From the NCBI GenBank assembly GCA_035934555.1, contig DASYXT010000022.1, positions 18,554-82,553 of the forward strand: DNA of 64,000 nt, written 5' to 3'. How positions within the stretch are numbered: position 1 is the first letter of the stretch; each line of letters starts with the position of its first letter. The position numbers were made by a program, and so were the translations under genes. The DNA comes from DASYXT01 sp035934555 (GTDB taxonomy: Bacteria; Verrucomicrobiota; Verrucomicrobiia; Limisphaerales; UBA8199). The notes beneath the pieces were generated by a model. The model saw only the letters and a list, made by a program, of their open reading frames with translations, did not search any database and was not told the origin of the DNA. Shown here one piece after another: positions 56,775 through 64,000 of the stretch.

Positions 56775-57725
56775 GTGCGAAGAATAAATCACCAGGTCAC
56801 CCGAGGCAAACCCCCGGCTTCAGTCGCACCCCCCGTGGGGAACGGCTCCAGAGTCACTCGGCAGGGGCGCCCGACGCCCAGCAGCGGCCCAGTCAGGCCG
56901 GGCTTTCCAAATGACGTTGCGCGCGCCGCGGGGCGGCTGATGGACGCTTCCCGGCTGCGGCCGAGGTTGGCCATCGTCCTGGGTAGCGGCTTCCATCCTG
57001 CCGTCGCGAGCCTTAAGTTGGATGCGAAGCTCTCATACGCGGAAATCCCCGGCTTCCCGCCAGTGGGTGTCAGCGGGCACGCCGGCGAGTTGCTTTTTGG
57101 TTATTTGGGTGGTACGCCGGTCATCATTTTGAGCGGCCGGACGCATTATTATGAAGGGCTCGGAATGGAACGGGTCACGTTCGCGGTGCGCGTTGTCGCC
57201 GCTTACGGAGTTACTGACCTTCTGCTTACGAATGCCGCGGGAGGCCTGGCTCCGGGGCTTCGTCCCGGCGACTTCATGATGCTTACCGACCACATCAACT
57301 TGATGGGCGTTAACCCACTTCGAGGCTCGGCCGAGCCCGGGCGTTCGAGCTTCCTGGACCTTACCTGCGCCTACGATCGTGGGTTGCGGCGAGTGCTCGG
57401 TCAGGCGGCGCAACGGTCGGGCGTTCGTTTGCGCAAAGGAGTTTACCTGGCTGTGTCCGGTCCCACCTACGAGACGCCCGCGGAGGTGCGGGCGTTTCGG
57501 AAACTCGGCGCCGATGCGGTTGGGATGAGCACTGTTCCCGAGGCGCTGGTGGCGCGCCAGTGCGGCTTGCGCGTGGCGGCGTTGTCCTGCGTCACGAACT
57601 TAGCGGCCGGCCGGAGCCGGCGCGAGTTGTCGCATGCTGAAGTGCTCGAGACGGCTAAGCGCGTGGGGCGGCTTGGGGCCAGGTTGTTGGAACAGTTTGC
57701 TCGCGCTTATGGCCAGGTCACCTGA
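56775..57725 (+). CDS. purine nucleoside phosphorylase (trimeric type)
   Basis: 316 residues as read from a GTG at 56775. It cleaves purine nucleosides with phosphate to base and ribose-1-phosphate. Marks are LAIVLGSGFHPAV (about 66, phosphate loop), SGRTHYYEGLGMERVTF (about 115), LLLTNAAGGLAPGLRPGDFMMLTDHINLMG in parts (about 145-175), SGPTYETPAEVRAF (about 230) and DAVGMSTVPEALVARQ (about 248). The first 40 residues are a proline-rich basic extension not usual in the family, so the true start may be further in. No good in-frame ATG lies before residue 56. It overlaps the cytidine deaminase gene by 17 bases. Confidence 0.9.
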   Translation: MRRINHQVTRGKPPASVAPPVGNGSRVTRQGRPTPSSGPVRPGFPNDVARAAGRLMDASRLRPRLAIVLGSGFHPAVASLKLDAKLSYAEIPGFPPVGVSGHAGELLFGYLGGTPVIILSGRTHYYEGLGMERVTFAVRVVAAYGVTDLLLTNAAGGLAPGLRPGDFMMLTDHINLMGVNPLRGSAEPGRSSFLDLTCAYDRGLRRVLGQAAQRSGVRLRKGVYLAVSGPTYETPAEVRAFRKLGADAVGMSTVPEALVARQCGLRVAALSCVTNLAAGRSRRELSHAEVLETAKRVGRLGARLLEQFARAYGQVT

Positions 57726-58128
57726 GACAGTGAAAGTTCAAGCCCTGCTCGCTGCGGCAGTCGAGGCAAGCCGCTTTGCCCAGGCGCCTTATTCACGGTT
57801 TAAGGTCGGCGCCGCCTTGCTCACGAGCACGGGCCAGATTGTCACCGGCGCGAATGTCGAGAGTGCCAGTTTTGGACTCACGTGCTGCGCCGAACGCGTC
57901 GCGCTATTCAAAGCGCTGACCGCGGGGCACACAAAGTTCCGCGCCCTGGCGGTTGTCGCGCGCCTTTCGGGTGGACCGATGCCCTGCGGGGCATGCCGGC
58001 AGTTGCTGGCGGAATATGCTCCCCACGCCCAAGTCTGGGTGGCCGATTCGCGGTCGCTCGCCAAACCGCGAAAGTTCTCAGTCAAAGCGCTGCTTCCGCG
58101 TGCGTTCATGCTGACCGGCAGAGCGTAG
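57709..58128 (+). CDS. cdd: cytidine deaminase
   Basis: 139 residues from the ATG at 57709, the size of homotetrameric cytidine deaminases. It has YSRFKVGAALLTSTGQIVTGANVE in parts (about 28-50), the zinc and catalytic site CCAERVALFKA (about 60), and the PCGACRQLLAEYAP motif (about 94) with the other two zinc Cys. It deaminates cytidine and deoxycytidine in pyrimidine salvage. It overlaps the purine nucleoside phosphorylase gene by 17 bases, so the two form a salvage operon. The reading frame of the downstream kinase extends back through this gene but is not coding there. Confidence 0.93.
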   Translation: MARSPETVKVQALLAAAVEASRFAQAPYSRFKVGAALLTSTGQIVTGANVESASFGLTCCAERVALFKALTAGHTKFRALAVVARLSGGPMPCGACRQLLAEYAPHAQVWVADSRSLAKPRKFSVKALLPRAFMLTGRA

Positions 58129-58241
58129 CAAGTACGACCCGGAACGCAGCCGCGCTCCGCCCTCCGGGACAGAGGCTTTACGCCGCGAATTGGGTTGAGA
58201 AACGGTCAGGCGGGGTTAATTTCGCAACCGAGCATTATTGG

Positions 58242-59735
58242 ATGAAGTCGGACCTGGTAGAAGCGCTGGAGAAGGCGGCGTGGCCGGCGCTGCTATTGGA
58301 CGGCGCGGGCTTGATTCGCCGCGCCAACCCGGCAGCGTCCCGCCTGTTCAGTCCTGCCTTGGACGCTCCCGATGCCAAGTTCCCGGTGCTCTGGGCTGCG
58401 GAGAACGCCGGGTCCGCCGAGCAGTTCCTGGCGCAGGCCGCACAAGGAACCAGCCCGTGCGTCCGCATCAAATTGCGCCATCCGGGTGGCGTCAACGCGC
58501 TGAGTTGTCTGGCCTGTGTTTGCGGTGTTAGCAGCGAAGAAAAACTGTTCCTGTTGCAGTTGATGCCGGAAGGCGGGCCCGACGCAGGGGAGAAGCCACG
58601 CGCAGTGGACCAGGCGCTGGTTCATAAGCAAAAGCTCGACTGCGCGCTGCAACTGGCGCGCACCGTTGCGTTGGATTTCAACAACGCCCTGACCAGCATC
58701 CTGGGCCACACCTCTTTAGTGCTCAGCAAAATGGAGCCGGGCCATCCCTGGCGCAACTCACTGCTCGAAGTCGAGAAGTCCGCCGCGAAAGCCGCCGAAA
58801 TTGCCAACGACCTCGGCACGTTCAGCCGCCAGGAAAAAGAAGCCCGCGGTCAGGCCGCCGGCAACCTGAACCCGCTGTTGCAGCGGGCGGTTGAATTTTT
58901 TCAGCAGAACTCCGCCGCTTCGAGTATCGAGTGGAAGTTCCTCCTCGAACGCAAACTTTTCGCCGCGCGCTTTGATGAAGCCAAGATGCAGCAGGTGTTT
59001 ATCAAAATCATTGAAAACGCCATGCAGGCGCTGCCGGGCCAGGGGCGCATTACGCTCCAGACCCGCAACATCGAATTGGCCGAGCGCTCGCAGGACCGCA
59101 ACGTGCACTTGGCGGCCGGCGCTTACGTTTGCGTCGAGATTAGCGACAACGGCAGCGGCATCCCTCCCGAGGTATTGCCCCGCATTTTCGAGCCCTTCTT
59201 CACCACCAAGTATGGAACCCACCGCGGCCTGGGCCTGGCGTGGGTCTATGGCATCGTGACCAATCATGGGGGCGGTGTGGCGGTGTCGAGCCAAGCCGAT
59301 AGTGGCACCTCCGTGCGCGTCTATCTGCCGGCGGAGAATAAGATCGTCAGCGACCACAGCCTGAGCGAGGGCGACTTGCGGGGCGACCAGACGGTTTTGC
59401 TGGTGGATGATGAGGACCTGCTGCTGACGATGGGCCAAACCATCCTGTCGGCGTACGGCTATCCGGTGCTGACGGCCAACAGCGGCCAAAAAGCACTAGA
59501 GATCCTGGGAGGCAAAGACAGCAAGGTGGACCTGGTGATTACAGATTTGGTGATGCCCGCGATGAGTGGGAGGGAGTTGGTCGAGCAAATCCGGCAGCGA
59601 TGGCCCGAGATGCGCGTGCTCTGCACCAGCGGCTACGTCGGGCCGACCAGCCAGGAAAACGAGGCCAATTACCTCCAAAAGCCCTTCACCAGCCAGGAAT
59701 TGCTGATGAAGGTCAAACGGGTGCTGGCAGCCTAA
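58242..59735 (+). CDS. hybrid sensor kinase-like protein with receiver domain; phospho-acceptor His replaced
   Basis: 497 residues from the ATG at 58242. Order: PAS-like sensor (about 1-115), dimerisation helices (about 125-195), ATPase domain (N-box IIENAMQAL about 260, ISDNGSGIPPEVLPRIFEPFFTTKYG about 300-325, GLGLAWVYGIVTNHGG), and a C-terminal receiver (VLLVDDEDLL about 388, phospho-Asp in LVITDLVMP about 430, Lys in YLQKPF about 478). The H-box, normally AHDFNN, reads VALDFNNALTSI: the His is Leu at residue 144. No membrane segment is visible, so it is soluble. It may act as a scaffold or phosphatase rather than an autokinase. It follows cdd by 113 bases. Confidence 0.85.
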   Translation: MKSDLVEALEKAAWPALLLDGAGLIRRANPAASRLFSPALDAPDAKFPVLWAAENAGSAEQFLAQAAQGTSPCVRIKLRHPGGVNALSCLACVCGVSSEEKLFLLQLMPEGGPDAGEKPRAVDQALVHKQKLDCALQLARTVALDFNNALTSILGHTSLVLSKMEPGHPWRNSLLEVEKSAAKAAEIANDLGTFSRQEKEARGQAAGNLNPLLQRAVEFFQQNSAASSIEWKFLLERKLFAARFDEAKMQQVFIKIIENAMQALPGQGRITLQTRNIELAERSQDRNVHLAAGAYVCVEISDNGSGIPPEVLPRIFEPFFTTKYGTHRGLGLAWVYGIVTNHGGGVAVSSQADSGTSVRVYLPAENKIVSDHSLSEGDLRGDQTVLLVDDEDLLLTMGQTILSAYGYPVLTANSGQKALEILGGKDSKVDLVITDLVMPAMSGRELVEQIRQRWPEMRVLCTSGYVGPTSQENEANYLQKPFTSQELLMKVKRVLAA

Positions 59736-59853
59736 AGCCAGCTTTGCCTATCTATCGGCGCCCACGGCCGAGAGCCTATCTCTTTGCTTCTGCCTGATTG
59801 ACTCCCGGCGGGACGCCGGTTTGACACGCGCCATTTCTGGTCCATTTTTCTTC

Positions 59854-60903
59854 ATGTTGTACTCAGACAGTCTAATGAAGTACGCCGACGGCAATTTCGC
59901 CCAGGACCTGCCATTGACCCCGGTGGCGGGTGAGCCGGCGACCGGCGCGGCGGCCCCGGCGCTCGCGCCAACACCAGACGGCGAGTTGCTGGACGCTTAT
60001 TCACGCGCGGTCGTCTTAGCGGCCGAACAGGTCGGGCCTTCCGTGGTTAACATCGAGGTGCGCCGGCGCGACGGTCAGCGGGCCGGCAGCGGCTCGGGAT
60101 TTATTATCACGCCGGACGGTTTTGTCCTGACCAATAGCCATGTCGTCCATGGGGCCGAACGGATCGAGGTGACCCTCGCCGATGGCCGCCGCCCCGATGC
60201 GCACCTGGTTGGTGATGATCCGGACACTGATTTGGCCGTCGTGCGGATTTACGCGCCGCAATTGCGGCCGGTGAAACTGGGCGAGTCGAGCTCGATTCGC
60301 GTCGGCCAGGTGGCCATCGCGATTGGCAATCCCTACGGCTTCCAGTGCACTGTGACGGCGGGAGTTGTCAGCGCGCTGGGCCGCTCGTTCCGCGCCAGCA
60401 CCGGCCGGCTCATCGACGACATTTTGCAAACCGACGCGGCGTTGAATCCGGGCAACTCCGGCGGGCCGCTGATCAACTCGCGCGGGGAAGTCATTGGCGT
60501 GAACACGGCGGTGATTTTGCCGGCCCAGGGCATCTGTTTCGCCATCGGCATCGACACGGCCAAACACGTCGCGGGGTGGTTGATCAAGGAAGGCAAGATC
60601 CGGCGCAGCTCGATTGGTGTCGGCGCTCAGAACGTGCCGCTCCATCGGCGGCTGGTGCGGCATCATCAATTGCCGGCGGGCAGCGGGATTCTGGTGATCG
60701 CGGTCGCCCCAGGCAGCCCGGCCGAGCGGGCGGGGTTGCGCGAAGGCGATGTGCTGGTTGCGTTCAACGATCAGCCCATCGCTTCGATTGACGCCTTGCA
60801 TAAACTGCTCACCGGCGCGCTTATCGGCGTGCCCTCGCAAATGACTGTCCTGCGCGGGACGGAGAAGCTGCTGGTCGAGATTACGCCGGGCGATTCGAAG
60901 TAA
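59854..60903 (+). CDS. HtrA/DegP-like serine protease with one PDZ domain, no signal peptide
   Basis: 349 residues from the ATG at 59854. A TTG at 59821 also opens the frame, but TTGACA there looks like a -35, and an ATG at 59875 is also possible. The trypsin-like domain has the triad His in VLTNSHVVHG, Asp in DPDTDLAVVRI and Ser in NPGNSGGPLINSRGE (about 210). One PDZ domain follows (about 265-345, GSPAERAGLREGDVLVAFN). Unlike DegP it has neither a signal peptide nor a membrane helix at the N-terminus, so a cytoplasmic place is likely. The family acts in protein quality control. Confidence 0.88.
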   Translation: MLYSDSLMKYADGNFAQDLPLTPVAGEPATGAAAPALAPTPDGELLDAYSRAVVLAAEQVGPSVVNIEVRRRDGQRAGSGSGFIITPDGFVLTNSHVVHGAERIEVTLADGRRPDAHLVGDDPDTDLAVVRIYAPQLRPVKLGESSSIRVGQVAIAIGNPYGFQCTVTAGVVSALGRSFRASTGRLIDDILQTDAALNPGNSGGPLINSRGEVIGVNTAVILPAQGICFAIGIDTAKHVAGWLIKEGKIRRSSIGVGAQNVPLHRRLVRHHQLPAGSGILVIAVAPGSPAERAGLREGDVLVAFNDQPIASIDALHKLLTGALIGVPSQMTVLRGTEKLLVEITPGDSK

Positions 60904-60942
60904 TCAGGCGAACACGCGCCCACAGTTACCTCCGAAGTGGGT

Positions 60943-61581
60943 TCAGGCGCTTTTGCTCGGCGCTTTCATGTGGCGATGGACGAAAAAGTAATAAGTCGTC
61001 CCCAGGAACAGCATCGCCCCGCCGAGCCAGAGTGAGACCCGGTGCAGCTCGCCGCGCATCAGTTGTTGGTCCTGGCCCATCTTGATGCCGATATAACAGA
61101 GCACTGCGCACCAGACGCCTGAGCCAAGCAGCGTGTAAAACGAGAACCATTTGTAATCCATCCGCACAATGCCGGCCGGGATGCCGATAAGGTGCCGCAC
61201 CACCGGCAGCAGTCTGGAGATAAACACTCCCATCGCGCCGTAGTGCGCAGCCCAGTTCTCGGCCTGCTCGACCTTTTTGGAGGAGATGAGCATGTACCGG
61301 CCGTAGCGCAGCACCAGCGGGCGGCCCGCCAGCCGCGACGCCCAATACATTAGCGTCGCGCCGAGCCACGACCCGACCATCCCGGCAATCACGATGCCCG
61401 CCAGGCCCAAGGTGACCTGGTGCGAGTGGGCCCAGTGCGCCGCGGGCGGGATCACCACCTCACTGGGCAGCGGCAGCACCGAGCTTTCCATCGCCATCAG
61501 AAAAACGATCAAGGGATACCCGACGGCCTTCAGCCCGCCGAGGTACCAGCTCTGGAACCAGGCTACCAGTGGTTTGAACAT
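60943..61581 (-). CDS. DedA-family membrane protein
   Basis: 212 residues from the ATG at 61581. A further upstream ATG at 61620 would add 13 residues. Family marks are the early MESSVLPLPSEVVIPPAA (about 30-47) with conserved Glu and Pro, GSWLGATLMYWASRLAGRPLV (about 70-90) and the FISRLLPVVRHLIGIPAGIVRM motif (about 120-141) with the conserved Arg and Gly. Four or more helices. DedA proteins are thought to flip phospholipids (C55-P or PE) using the proton gradient. Single gene, transcribed opposite to its neighbours. Confidence 0.92.
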   Translation of the reverse strand: MFKPLVAWFQSWYLGGLKAVGYPLIVFLMAMESSVLPLPSEVVIPPAAHWAHSHQVTLGLAGIVIAGMVGSWLGATLMYWASRLAGRPLVLRYGRYMLISSKKVEQAENWAAHYGAMGVFISRLLPVVRHLIGIPAGIVRMDYKWFSFYTLLGSGVWCAVLCYIGIKMGQDQQLMRGELHRVSLWLGGAMLFLGTTYYFFVHRHMKAPSKSA

Positions 61582-61620
61582 GTGGACGAAGCTTATAAGC
61601 GAAAACAATTGGTGGCGCAA

Positions 61621-61980
61621 ACCCTCGCTGATCGGACGGGCTCACTTGGGCACAAGCACTGGAGCGGATAAACCTTGAGCATCGAACCCGTGCGGGTCAG
61701 CAGGGCCGTGGACAATTCCTCGGATTCAACTGTGGGCTGGACATGACTGCGCAAGGTGCTTGCGTAATGTCCGGAGCAGCTCATCTGCCGGGTAGGGTTT
61801 TTGCAGGCATGCCTCGACCCCCAAGCCTTCGAGTTTTGCTCGCAGTCCCTCCTGCCCCCAGCCCGTGCAGGCGATCACCGGCAACCGGGGATGTGAATCT
61901 TTGATAGCTTGCGCCAGCCGCCGCCGGATTATTCGATTTGTGGATTGATGGATTTATAGATTAATGCTTAGAGTCCCTCT
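61621..61980. other. intergenic region between the DedA-like and M42 genes
   Basis: 360 bases with no intact gene. The middle holds the minus-strand receiver-domain remnant listed separately. The last part is AT-rich (TTTGTGGATTGATGGATTTATAG) and probably carries the promoter of the peptidase gene. Confidence 0.6.
61726..61950 (-). pseudogene. receiver-domain remnant, 5' truncated
   Basis: On the minus strand an open stretch of about 74 codons ends at a TGA (61726-61728). It encodes the second half of a response-regulator receiver: RLPVIACTGWGQ (the PVIALTG strand), then LGVEACLQKPYPADELL (the Lys-Pro step), then RTLRKHL. The phospho-Asp half is missing. A stop lies upstream in frame and there is no start codon. 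It looks like the decayed tail of a receiver gene, perhaps a deletion relic. It is not close in wording to the receiver of the hybrid kinase at 58242. Confidence 0.65.
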
Positions 61981-63051
61981 ATGCGTGAACCGTCTCTGGC
62001 CTTTCTCAGGACTCTGGTCAACACCCCTAGCCCGGTCGGTTACGAAACCCGCGGGCAGCGCATCTGGATGGATTATGCCGCCCAATTCGCCGAGGAGACC
62101 TTTTCCGATGCCTACGGCAACTGTGTGGCGGTGCTCAATAAAGGCGGGTCCCCGCGGCTGATGCTGGCCGGCCACGCCGACGAGATCGCCATGGGTGTCA
62201 ATTACATCAACGAGGAAGGCTTTATTTATGTCCGCAAGATGGGCGGCGTTGACGCCGCCATTACGAAGGCCCAACGGGTCGTTATCCACACCCGCAAAGG
62301 GCCGGTGAAAGGCGTCGTCGGGAACGTCGCCCCGCATTTGATGAAGGAAGAAAAGGAACAAAAAGCTGCGAAGATTCACGACCTGTTCATCGACATTGGC
62401 GTCGGCAGTCGTAAGGAGGCCCAACAGGTGGTGCAGATCGGCGATCCGATTACTCTCGTCGATGAGTTTGATTTGCTGCGCGGCGATCTGGCCGTCGCCC
62501 GCGCTTTCGATAACCGCATTGGCACATTTGCGGTCGCCGAGGCTTTGCGTTTGCTCAAAGAATCCAAAACCAAGGTCAACGCGGAAGTCTGTGCCGTTTC
62601 CAATGTGCAGGAGGAAGTCGGGTTGCTCGGCGCCCGGCAAATCGCCTACTCGCTCAAGCCGGATATCGCCCTGGTGGTTGATGTCACGCATGCCACCGAT
62701 TACCCAACGGTCAACAAAGCCCAGCACGGAGATGTCCGCGTGGGCCGGGGGCCGAGCATCACTCACGGCGGTTGCAACCATCCTGAGGTAGTGGCGCGCC
62801 TGGAGCAGGTCGCCAAAGCCAAACGCATCCCCTTGCAGCATGAGGCGATGTCCTCGACCAGCGGCACCGACACAGATGCCATTTTCTGGACACGCGGCGG
62901 CATCGCCAGCAGCCTCATCAGCCTGCCCAACCGCTATATGCATTCGCCGGTCGAGGTTGTCAGCCTCAAGGACCTGGAATTGATCCCGGAACTGTTGGCG
63001 GCCTTTGCCCTTTCCCTCAAAAAGGGGGAGCAGTTCAAGGTGAAGATTTAA
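61981..63051 (+). CDS. M42-family metallopeptidase (glutamyl/deblocking aminopeptidase type)
   Basis: 356 residues. The dinuclear metal site is seen in MLAGHADEIAMGV (His and Asp, about 64), RAFDNRIGTFAVAEAL (Asp, about 180), NVQEEVGLLGARQIA (the Glu-Glu pair, about 212), VVDVTHATDYP (Asp, about 235) and a C-terminal His in NRYMHSPVEVV (about 322). M42 enzymes form large tetrahedral complexes in the cytoplasm that trim peptides. Related sequences were once called endoglucanase M. The ATG at 61981 fits the family start. The next gene follows after 25 bases. Confidence 0.92.
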   Translation: MREPSLAFLRTLVNTPSPVGYETRGQRIWMDYAAQFAEETFSDAYGNCVAVLNKGGSPRLMLAGHADEIAMGVNYINEEGFIYVRKMGGVDAAITKAQRVVIHTRKGPVKGVVGNVAPHLMKEEKEQKAAKIHDLFIDIGVGSRKEAQQVVQIGDPITLVDEFDLLRGDLAVARAFDNRIGTFAVAEALRLLKESKTKVNAEVCAVSNVQEEVGLLGARQIAYSLKPDIALVVDVTHATDYPTVNKAQHGDVRVGRGPSITHGGCNHPEVVARLEQVAKAKRIPLQHEAMSSTSGTDTDAIFWTRGGIASSLISLPNRYMHSPVEVVSLKDLELIPELLAAFALSLKKGEQFKVKI

Positions 63052-63076
63052 ACCGAACCTCAGCGGAGGGACACGG

Positions 63077-63865
63077 ATGGAACCCGGCCAGACCGACCTT
63101 TCGCCCAAGCCGCCCGCGCCGCGGAGCAGTTGGGCCTGGCCCGTGGCCTGGATGGTCAGCCTGTTCATCCTGGCCGGAACCAGCCTGTTGGTTTTTCGGT
63201 CCTGCGCGCGAATGCCAGGCGAAGCGCTCGAGAAAACCACGCGTCTGGCCAGCGCCGTCGGGCAGGCCGCCCAGCAGGTCGCCGCCGCCTTCAAGCAGGG
63301 CACGATCAACACGACCTTCACCAGTTACGCGACGACCCTCAGTGGCAGCCAGTACCTCCAGTTCGCCACCCTGACGCAAACCGAAGTCTTTACCCGAACC
63401 GATGAATCGACCGTGCTCTGGGGTTACGTTCAATTGCCGGATGTGATTGTGGAGGCGCGTGCGCCGGTCACCTACACCTATTACCTGGATCTGAACGACC
63501 GCTGGGATTTCCGTTTGGAAGGCGGGGTGATATGGGTCACCGCGCCGTTGATCAAATTCAACAAACCCGCCGTGGACGCCTCGGGCATTACTTACGAGGT
63601 AAAGAAGGACAGTTATTTACGACGCACACCGGAAGCGCTCAGTAACCTGAAGAATTCGATCACGGGCCTTTCCTACAGCAAAGCGCGAAGCAACATCGCC
63701 CTGGTGCGTGAAACCGGCCGGCACCAAACGGAGCTGTTCGTCGAGAACTGGTTGGCAAAGACCTTCTCCGACGGCAAGCAATACCCGGTCAAAGTGCGAT
63801 TCCGCAACGAGCCCGATGGCTTAGGCATCCATGATGCCTCCAAAAAACCGCCCATTGAAAATTGA
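63077..63865 (+). CDS. single-helix anchored protein, DUF4230-like
   Basis: 262 residues. A short proline-rich cytoplasmic end, one membrane helix (about residues 21-40), an Ala-rich helix (about 50-75), then an extracytoplasmic beta-rich domain with FATLTQTEVFTRTDES, VIVEARAPVTYTYYLDL (about 125-142), WVTAPLIKFNKPAVD and a helical tail (about 180-235). The plan recalls the DUF4230 family, which I cannot verify. It follows the M42 peptidase by 25 bases and is probably in its transcript. No catalytic motif can be seen. Confidence 0.75.
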   Translation: MEPGQTDLSPKPPAPRSSWAWPVAWMVSLFILAGTSLLVFRSCARMPGEALEKTTRLASAVGQAAQQVAAAFKQGTINTTFTSYATTLSGSQYLQFATLTQTEVFTRTDESTVLWGYVQLPDVIVEARAPVTYTYYLDLNDRWDFRLEGGVIWVTAPLIKFNKPAVDASGITYEVKKDSYLRRTPEALSNLKNSITGLSYSKARSNIALVRETGRHQTELFVENWLAKTFSDGKQYPVKVRFRNEPDGLGIHDASKKPPIEN

Positions 63866-63895
63866 AGTGGGTCGGGGCATTTCGGGGAAAGCATT

Positions 63896-63982
63896 TTGAC
63901 AGGATTTACAGGATTTACAGGATTGGGAGGGAACATTCTGATTGCATTGCAGGAATCCTCTTAATCATGTTAATGCTGTCAA
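63896..63982. repeat. imperfect inverted repeat with internal 10-bp tandem units
   Basis: The left arm (63896-63924) reads TTGAC, then repeats of AGGATTTAC. The right arm (63954-63982) matches its reverse complement at 24 of 29 positions, with a 29-base middle. It could form a hairpin of about 87 bases after the DUF4230-like gene. The AGGATTTAC-type tandem is a widespread intergenic repeat in this phylum. Confidence 0.6.
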
Positions 63983-64000
63983 TTCATTGACCCCAAAGCC

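Noticed and set aside
61954..63321. 455-codon minus-strand frame opposite the M42 peptidase
   Set aside because: It is antisense to a clear M42 enzyme with all metal ligands, and continues across the intergenic region into the next gene.

Overview
The window looks like chromosome from a Verrucomicrobiota bacterium, probably of the Limisphaerales/Pedosphaera type. This is inferred from content, not from a marker gene. The pointers are an adjacent DUF1501 and PSCyt1-DUF1549-DUF1553 (planctomycete-type cytochrome) pair, a fused MetX-MetW enzyme, a prepilin-like secreted protein with the GFTLIELL signature, very large exported LamG/Ig/FN3 proteins, a glycine-tailed RRM protein, a YXWGXW lipoprotein, and the short palindromic intergenic repeats that often fill such genomes. 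The DNA is GC-rich, so long false reading frames lie opposite most genes. Clear Shine-Dalgarno sites are uncommon. I see no rRNA, tRNA, CRISPR array, transposase or phage gene.

Layout. 1-6622 (+): a tightly overlapping block of membrane-arm genes of the complex I/Mrp antiporter superfamily (four large antiporter-like subunits plus one small membrane protein), followed at 6712 by an orphan GltD-like flavoprotein. 8130-12079 (-): the DUF1501/PSD1 exported pair. 12155-16472: a zinc-ribbon membrane protein, archaeal-type phosphoglycerate mutase, a YXWGXW lipoprotein and the MetX-MetW fusion. 16669-36752: an accessory glycan-use region. It holds an alpha-galactosidase-like GH and a 1917-residue GH2 enzyme in one minus-strand operon, a prepilin-like protein with a small lipoprotein, a PF04820 flavin halogenase homologue, a LacI-family regulator, and two giant LamG proteins. 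36862-43031: a BNR beta-propeller overlapping a MoaD/ThiS-like protein, an RRM protein, a cytochrome P450, an AI-2E-type permease, a TPR/LysM lipoprotein and a membrane protein. 43274-49432: gltB and gltD. 49776-63865: mixed housekeeping genes (Sel1/PEGA protein, URO-D family, ThuA, beta-CASP nuclease, methyltransferase, MoeB-rhodanese, PNP, cytidine deaminase, an odd hybrid kinase, HtrA-like protease, DedA, M42 peptidase, a membrane-anchored protein).

How it may work together. The glycan region reads as a small regulon. One 14-bp palindromic site occurs upstream of the GH2/alpha-galactosidase operon, upstream of the LacI gene itself, and, slightly changed, over the -10 of the promoter of the triple-LamG protein. 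In two of the three cases it overlaps a predicted -10. Four exported proteins of the region end in a similar short C-terminal module finishing in (F/A)(F/Y)R, which may be a shared sorting or surface module. Two REPIN-like inverted-repeat elements (about 107-110 bp) are inserted in or beside this region. One of them would place the GH2 start codon inside a perfect 23-bp stem.

Limits: all family assignments are from reading motifs by eye. No database search, folding or motif scan was run.
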